DNA from: Ilumatobacter sp. | GTDB taxonomy: Bacteria; Actinomycetota; Acidimicrobiia; Acidimicrobiales; Ilumatobacteraceae | NCBI GenBank assembly: GCA_018666235.1 | Contig: JABJAB010000105.1 | Span: 1 to 64,000 of the forward strand | DNA length: 64,000 nucleotides | Reading direction: 5' to 3' | In this document: positions 59,606 to 64,000 of the stretch, piece after piece | Numbering within the stretch: position 1 is the first letter of the stretch | Layout: every line of letters begins with the position of its first letter | Translations under genes and position numbers: made by a program | Notes under the pieces: model-generated | Seen by the model: only the letters and a program-made list of their open reading frames with translations | What the model was told of the DNA's origin: nothing | Databases searched by the model: none

Positions 59606-60463
59606 ATGGCCCGGATCTCCGACAAGTTGGCAGCGGGGCGAACGCTGTCGTTCGAGTTCTTTCCGCCCAAGACCGCAGGCGCGCAGTTGACCCTTGGTCG
59701 CACAATGAGCGAACTCGCACCGCTCGGGCCTGACTTCGTCAGCATCACCTATGGCGCTGGCGGCTCAGACCGGCACCGCACCGGTGACGTCGTCGAATGG
59801 ATCCGGCGTGAAACCGACGTCGAACCCATGGCGCACCTCACGTGCGTCGGGCACTCCCGGACCGACGTGGCCGGGCTGCTCGTCGACTACCGCCGGATCG
59901 GTGTCGAGAACATCCTCGCGCTCGGTGGCGACCTGCCCGCCGATGGCAGCGCCCCGGCTGGGGACTACTCGTACGCACTGGACCTGCTCCACGACGTTGC
60001 AACCACCGGCTGCTTCTCGATCGGTGTCGCCGCGCACCCCGAGGTGCATCCCCGCTCAGCGAGCCGTCAGGCCGACCGCCGACATCTTGCCGAGAAGCTC
60101 CGACTTGCTGACTTCGCCATCACCCAGTTCTTCTTTGATCCCGAGCACTACGTGCGCCTCGTCGACGAGCTGGCAGCGCTTGGTATCGACAAGCCGATCG
60201 TTCCCGGCATCATGCCCGTGACCAACTTGGGCCAGATCACTCGCATGGCGGAGATGAGCGGCACGGAAGTCCCCAACTGGTTGGTCGATCGGTTGAGTGC
60301 GGCCCATGATGCGGTTGACGCGAAGCGCATCGGTATCGAACTTGCCTCTGAGCTCTGCCGGGACCTCATCGAGGCCGGGGCGCCTGGCCTGCACTTGTAC
60401 ACACTCAACCGGTCCGAGATTGCAAAAGACATCAGGGTGAACCTGGGATCGGTCCTCGTCTGA
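59606..60463 (+). CDS. metF: Methylenetetrahydrofolate reductase
   Basis: This 285-residue flavoprotein TIM barrel reduces 5,10-methylene-THF to 5-methyl-THF. It has the N-terminal 'LSFEFFPPKTAGAQ', 'VSITYGAGGSDRHRT', 'AHLTCVGHSR', 'NILALGGDLP', 'AAHPEVHPRS', 'ITQFFFDPEHYVRLVDEL' and 'PGIMPVTNLGQITRMAE'. ATG 59606 ('MARISDKLAAG') is preferred over an earlier ATG. It ends 16 bp before the first acyltransferase. Confidence 0.94.
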   Translation: MARISDKLAAGRTLSFEFFPPKTAGAQLTLGRTMSELAPLGPDFVSITYGAGGSDRHRTGDVVEWIRRETDVEPMAHLTCVGHSRTDVAGLLVDYRRIGVENILALGGDLPADGSAPAGDYSYALDLLHDVATTGCFSIGVAAHPEVHPRSASRQADRRHLAEKLRLADFAITQFFFDPEHYVRLVDELAALGIDKPIVPGIMPVTNLGQITRMAEMSGTEVPNWLVDRLSAAHDAVDAKRIGIELASELCRDLIEAGAPGLHLYTLNRSEIAKDIRVNLGSVLV

Positions 60464-60479
60464 GCGATACTGGACGCTG

Positions 60480-62534
60480 ATGTCCGCCGTTACCTCCTCC
60501 ACCTCTGCGTCGTCTGCAGTCCGCGGCACCGGTGGCGCCGGTAGCGCCGGTGGCGCCAACATCAGCAAGGTGCCATACCTCCCCGGGCTCGATGGCATGA
60601 GGGCGTTCGCCGTTGTCGCGGTGATGATCTACCACGCAAACAGCTCCTGGCTGAAGGGTGGGTTCATCGGCGTCGAGGTGTTCTTCGTGATCTCGGGCTA
60701 CCTCATCACGCTGCTGCTCATCTCTGAGAACGAAAAGTCGGGCCTGGTCGACATGAAGGGCTTCTGGATCCGTCGTTTCCGACGGCTCCTTCCAGCGCTC
60801 TTCGTGATGATGACGCTGCTGTCGGTCTGGACCGCGCTCTTCGAGCGCGACGCGCTCGGCCAACTGCGCGGCGACATCCTCGCTGGCATCTTCTACATCA
60901 GTAACTGGTACCAGATCTTCATCGGCGCCGGATACAGCGCCAGCAACGACTTCGCACCGCTGAGACACCTGTGGAGCCTGGCTGTCGAAGAGCAGTTCTA
61001 TCTCATCTGGCCGATCGTGATGGTGGCGCTGCTCCGCAAGGGCAGTCGCAAGATCGCCGATCTCGCTGTCTACCTGTTCGGCGCTGCGGTGGTCATCACC
61101 ATCGTCGTCGCACTGCTCTATTACCCGGGGCCCATCAACGCGAACCCGGAAAATTCGCCCAACGCCTACTGGGAGATCGGCGGCCGTTTCATTTCCAAGG
61201 CGGACGCGTTGTACCTCTCGAGCATCTCCCGATCGAGCGGCCTGCTGCTCGGCGCTGCGATGGCCATGGTGTGGCGTCCCGTTGCGGTGATGCGCGGTCC
61301 GCTGCGGGACAAGGGCCGAGCGCTCGATGGACTGGCTGTTGTCGGATTCGCGATCCTCGCGTTGATGTGTTGGAAAGTTGGCTTCATCAACAGCGATGGT
61401 GACAACAGCGCCGATCCGTGGCTGTTCCGCGGGGGCTTCTTCGTGGCCGGCATTGCCACGCTGATGATCATCGCCGCGGTCACTCACCGCGGATCGTTGA
61501 CTTCGAAGGCACTCAGCGGCGCCACGCTGCTGTGGATCGGGACACGCTCGTACGGTCTCTACCTCTACCACTGGCCGATCTACCAGATCGTCCGCAACAC
61601 AGCGGGCACGAAGCTGAAGTTTCACGAATGGGTGTTGTGCATGGTCGCCACGGCGATCATCACCGAGATCTCTTACCGCTACATCGAGACACCGATCCGC
61701 AAGGGCCACCTCAGCGAGTGGTGGCGCAACCGAGGCCAGCGCAATCGACGCAATGAGCACCGCGGTGCCGTGCTCGGCGGCGCGTTTGTCGGTACCGCGC
61801 TTGCGGTGTTTGCCGGATACGGCCTGGCCACAGCGGAGTTGAAGCAGAACGAAGTGGCGCAGCGCCTCGAGGAGAGCGCAGGAGCAACCTGCAGCGTCAT
61901 CGAGGGCAACTGCGGTGACGAAGCTGACAGCGAACCGGTGTCCGGCGACGTTGATGGTGAGAGTGTTGACGTCGGTGAGGTGCCCGAGACGACGATCGAC
62001 CCTGCCGCTGAGGGCGCACAGGTTGTCGATGCGGTGACGACTACCGAGGTTGTGGCGGGTCCGAGCAAACTCGCCATCGGTGATTCGGTGATGCTCGGCG
62101 CAGCAGAAGAGCTGCAGGCTGCCGGCTTCGCTGTTGATGCCGCTGAGAGCCGCGCATTTGTGCGAGGAGTCGACATCGTGCAGTCGCTCGCGGACAACGG
62201 CCAACTCCCAGAAGAGTTGGTGGTCCACCTCGGCACGAACGGCCCAATCAACGAGTCAGAAATGACGCAGTTGCTCGACCTGGCGGCCACCGTGCCCAAG
62301 GTCGTGCTCGTGCAGAACGATGTGCCGCGGGACTACGAAGCTTCGAACAATGCCCTCATGGTCAACGAGGCAAGCGCTCGGGCCAATGTCGAGGTGTTGT
62401 ATTGGGACGGTCTTGCCGCGCAGTGTCCGGGCGATTGCATCTATCAGGACGGCTTCCACCTCAAGACGCCCGGCGCGGAGTACTACACCGCGCTGATCAC
62501 CACAGTGCTCGCCGACGCTGCACTCTTCGCATAA
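60480..62534 (+). CDS. OafA/YrhL-type acyltransferase with C-terminal SGNH domain
   Basis: This is a 684-residue integral membrane acyltransferase family 3 protein. Residues 40-400 contain about ten helices starting 'VPYLPGLDGMRAFAVVAVMI', the catalytic His region 'VMIYHANSSWLKGGFIGVEV', the 'SLAVEEQFYLIWPIVM' motif and the C-terminal helix end 'YRYIETPIRKGHLSEWW'. An acidic linker (about residues 475-520) leads to an SGNH hydrolase-like domain with 'LAIGDSVMLGAA', 'LVVHLGTNGPI' and 'DGFHLKTPGAEYY'. Such proteins O-acetylate or O-acylate surface polysaccharides. A Gly/Ala-rich N-terminus precedes the first helix. Confidence 0.9.
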   Translation: MSAVTSSTSASSAVRGTGGAGSAGGANISKVPYLPGLDGMRAFAVVAVMIYHANSSWLKGGFIGVEVFFVISGYLITLLLISENEKSGLVDMKGFWIRRFRRLLPALFVMMTLLSVWTALFERDALGQLRGDILAGIFYISNWYQIFIGAGYSASNDFAPLRHLWSLAVEEQFYLIWPIVMVALLRKGSRKIADLAVYLFGAAVVITIVVALLYYPGPINANPENSPNAYWEIGGRFISKADALYLSSISRSSGLLLGAAMAMVWRPVAVMRGPLRDKGRALDGLAVVGFAILALMCWKVGFINSDGDNSADPWLFRGGFFVAGIATLMIIAAVTHRGSLTSKALSGATLLWIGTRSYGLYLYHWPIYQIVRNTAGTKLKFHEWVLCMVATAIITEISYRYIETPIRKGHLSEWWRNRGQRNRRNEHRGAVLGGAFVGTALAVFAGYGLATAELKQNEVAQRLEESAGATCSVIEGNCGDEADSEPVSGDVDGESVDVGEVPETTIDPAAEGAQVVDAVTTTEVVAGPSKLAIGDSVMLGAAEELQAAGFAVDAAESRAFVRGVDIVQSLADNGQLPEELVVHLGTNGPINESEMTQLLDLAATVPKVVLVQNDVPRDYEASNNALMVNEASARANVEVLYWDGLAAQCPGDCIYQDGFHLKTPGAEYYTALITTVLADAALFA

Positions 62535-62637
62535 CCGTCACGGACTGGCAGGTCCAGGCTGACCGGCCAAGCGTCACTGAAGCTTGATCGAAGCGTGACG
62601 CCATTTGAGCGTGCTGGACGGTGATACTGGAACGTTC

Positions 62638-64000
62638 ATGGCTGTGTTCGACCCACCGACGACTCGGCCGCCAAGGTCCGGTTTGCCAATGGATCGAGCC
62701 GGCCTGACCGATCATTCGGGGGGTTTTGTTCGCGAACACATCAGTCGGGTGCCGTATCTGCCAGGCCTTGACGGCATGCGTGCGCTGGCTGTTGTCGCAG
62801 TGATGATCTACCACGCGAACAGCTCGTGGCTTCCCGGCGGGTTCCTCGGTGTCGAGATGTTCTTCGTGATTTCGGGTTATCTGATCACGCTGCTGCTGAT
62901 TGCCGAACGAGAACGCGACTACGGCATCTCGTTGACCGACTTCTGGATTCGCCGTGCTCGACGACTGCTTCCCGCGGTCTTTGTGCTCATGACGCTCCTG
63001 ACGATCTGGACTGCGATCTTCGAGCGCGATGCGCTGGGACAACTTCGCGGCGACGTGATTGCGGGTTTGTTCTACGTCTCGAACTGGTATCAGATCTGGG
63101 TTGGGCTCGGTTACACCGCCGCCGGCGATTTCGCACCGCTGCGGCACTTGTGGAGCCTCGCCGTCGAAGAGCAGTTCTATTTGATTTGGCCGGTGGTGAT
63201 GGTTGCGTTCCTTGGCCGATCTGGCACCCGCCGCATCGCCAACTTCAGCCGATGGCTGTTCGCTGGCGCGATCCTGATCACGATCGGTGTGGCCCTGGTG
63301 TACCAACCTGGCCCGATCGGCGAACCGAGCCAGACTCCCGAGGCCTACTGGTTCATCGGTGATCGGCCGATTGCGAAGCTCGACACGCTCTACCTCAGCA
63401 CGGTGACACGCGCCGGCGGCCTGATGCTTGGCTCGGCGTTTGCGATGATCTGGCGTCCGTACGCCATCGTGCGCGGCCCGTTGCGCAGCAAGGGTCGGGC
63501 GTTTGACGTGCTGGCCCTCGTTGGGTTCTTGGGCTTCTGCTGGATGAGCTGGAACATCTACCTCATCGATCCGGCGGGGCCGGACGCTCGGCTCTTCAAA
63601 GGCGGTCTCTTCGTCGCCGGGATCCTGACGCTGTTCATCATTGCTGCAGTGACGCACCAGGGTTCGATTGCGAATCGAGTGCTTGGTGGCAAGGTGTTGA
63701 ACTGGATTGGGACGCGCTCGTACGGGCTCTACCTGTATCACTGGCCGATCTATCAGATCATCCGCAACGTCGCGGGCAACTCGTTGCGTCCGCACGAATT
63801 TGTGCTGGCGATGATCCCGACCGTGTTGCTGACCGAAGCGTCATACCGTTGGATCGAGACGCCGATCCGAAAGGGCCAGTTCGGCGCCATGGTCGGGCGT
63901 CTTCGCGCTGGCTCAGGCGGCCGTCCGAGGGGACTGCTGATCGGCGGCGTCGCTGTGGCTTGCGTGCTGTCTCTGTTCGCCGGCGTCGCGCTCGCCACCG
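62638..64000 (+). CDS. OafA/YrhL-type acyltransferase, second paralogue (cut off by the window end)
   Basis: At least 454 residues, open to the window edge. The membrane domain is closely similar to the preceding gene: 'RVPYLPGLDGMRALAVVAVMI', 'HANSSWLPGGFLGVEMFFVISG', 'SLAVEEQFYLIWPVVM', 'IGTRSYGLYLYHWPIYQI' and 'YRWIETPIRKGQFG'. The N-terminal 36 residues ('MAVFDPPTTRPPRSG...') are unique. It ends before any SGNH domain could be seen. The tandem pair presumably arose by duplication and may acylate different surface sugars. The 103 bp between the two genes contain a weak 7-bp hairpin (62571-62577 with 62595-62601). Confidence 0.88.
   Translation, partial: MAVFDPPTTRPPRSGLPMDRAGLTDHSGGFVREHISRVPYLPGLDGMRALAVVAVMIYHANSSWLPGGFLGVEMFFVISGYLITLLLIAERERDYGISLTDFWIRRARRLLPAVFVLMTLLTIWTAIFERDALGQLRGDVIAGLFYVSNWYQIWVGLGYTAAGDFAPLRHLWSLAVEEQFYLIWPVVMVAFLGRSGTRRIANFSRWLFAGAILITIGVALVYQPGPIGEPSQTPEAYWFIGDRPIAKLDTLYLSTVTRAGGLMLGSAFAMIWRPYAIVRGPLRSKGRAFDVLALVGFLGFCWMSWNIYLIDPAGPDARLFKGGLFVAGILTLFIIAAVTHQGSIANRVLGGKVLNWIGTRSYGLYLYHWPIYQIIRNVAGNSLRPHEFVLAMIPTVLLTEASYRWIETPIRKGQFGAMVGRLRAGSGGRPRGLLIGGVAVACVLSLFAGVALAT

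Noticed and set aside
60432..62228. Minus-strand open frame of 598 codons over the first acyltransferase
   Set aside because: Antisense shadow. The plus strand encodes a full acyltransferase with membrane helices and SGNH motifs, while the reverse product is low complexity (His/Gln/Arg/Glu-rich).
62571..62601. Terminator between the two acyltransferase genes
   Set aside because: Only a 7-bp stem with a 17-nt loop and no T tract; too weak to call.
62497..63795. Minus-strand open frame of 432 codons over the second acyltransferase
   Set aside because: Same pattern as the antisense frame over the first copy. The two shadows resemble each other only because the plus-strand genes are paralogues.

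Overview
This 64 kb window is a high-GC bacterial chromosome segment, most likely from an actinomycete of the class Acidimicrobiia (Ilumatobacter-like). The assignment is an inference from gene content: F420/mycofactocin-style redox genes, a three-gene ispD-ispF-rlmB overlap, frequent GTG starts, a ferredoxin-P450 pair, an MprAB-like two-component system, and tandem OafA-type acyltransferases. No rRNA, intact insertion sequence, prophage or CRISPR array is present. Two tRNAs are visible: Lys-UUU at 609-680 and Thr-UGU at 16938-17013.

Layout. 1-1070 is a decayed patch beside tRNA-Lys. It holds a 28-codon hsdM start fused to the tail of a transposase-like protein, plus a small HTH gene. 1.1-4.7 kb (minus) is a four-gene operon encoding two ABC exporters. 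4.8-6.4 kb is an acyl-CoA synthetase. 6.6-10.2 kb (minus) is a drug-type ABC exporter followed by a broken regulator, a broken MFS transporter and the tail half of an Hsp20 gene. 10.3-14.7 kb (minus) carries a sulfatase, a PNPOx-fold protein, an ArsI/CadI-like dioxygenase with a clear promoter/operator, and a Crp-type regulator. 14.7-18.0 kb (plus) carries ispD, ispF, rlmB, tRNA-Thr and a cysQ/HAL2-type phosphatase. 18.0-21.5 kb carries an SDR, a nonapeptide-repeat membrane protein, a 2-oxoglutarate/Fe(II) oxygenase and a ROK sugar kinase.

22.5-29.0 kb (minus) is the most interesting block. It is a tightly packed unit of an EtfA-like protein, a FixC-like flavoprotein, a FixX-like ferredoxin, an EtfB-like protein, an MftE-type creatininase, an MftF-type glycosyltransferase, an alanine-racemase-like protein with altered active-site context, and a DUF418-type membrane protein. 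It looks like a mycofactocin maturation and electron-transfer operon without mftA-D. Nearby, 34.6-36.6 kb encodes a FadH/OYE-family oxidoreductase of the kind associated with mycofactocin. Between them lie a cNMP-binding protein, a DedA protein, a GH13 alpha-glucosidase with a LacI-type operator, and a GH3 beta-glucosidase.

36.7-44.4 kb (plus) carries a PAS-GGDEF protein, an SDR, a solitary DNA methyltransferase with an extra C-terminal domain, an MFS transporter, a CbbX-like AAA ATPase, a 3Fe-4S ferredoxin and a P450. 44.4-45.2 kb (minus) is a crcB pair. 45.3-50.0 kb (plus) is a two-component system, a small exported protein and an ABC-F ATPase. 50-64 kb is mostly housekeeping: a TauE-like permease, a UvrD/PcrA helicase, a flavodoxin-like protein, a stand-alone B12-binding domain, sucC-sucD with a strong terminator, a proline-tailed membrane protein, purH, metF and two tandem acyltransferases. 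The second acyltransferase runs off the window.
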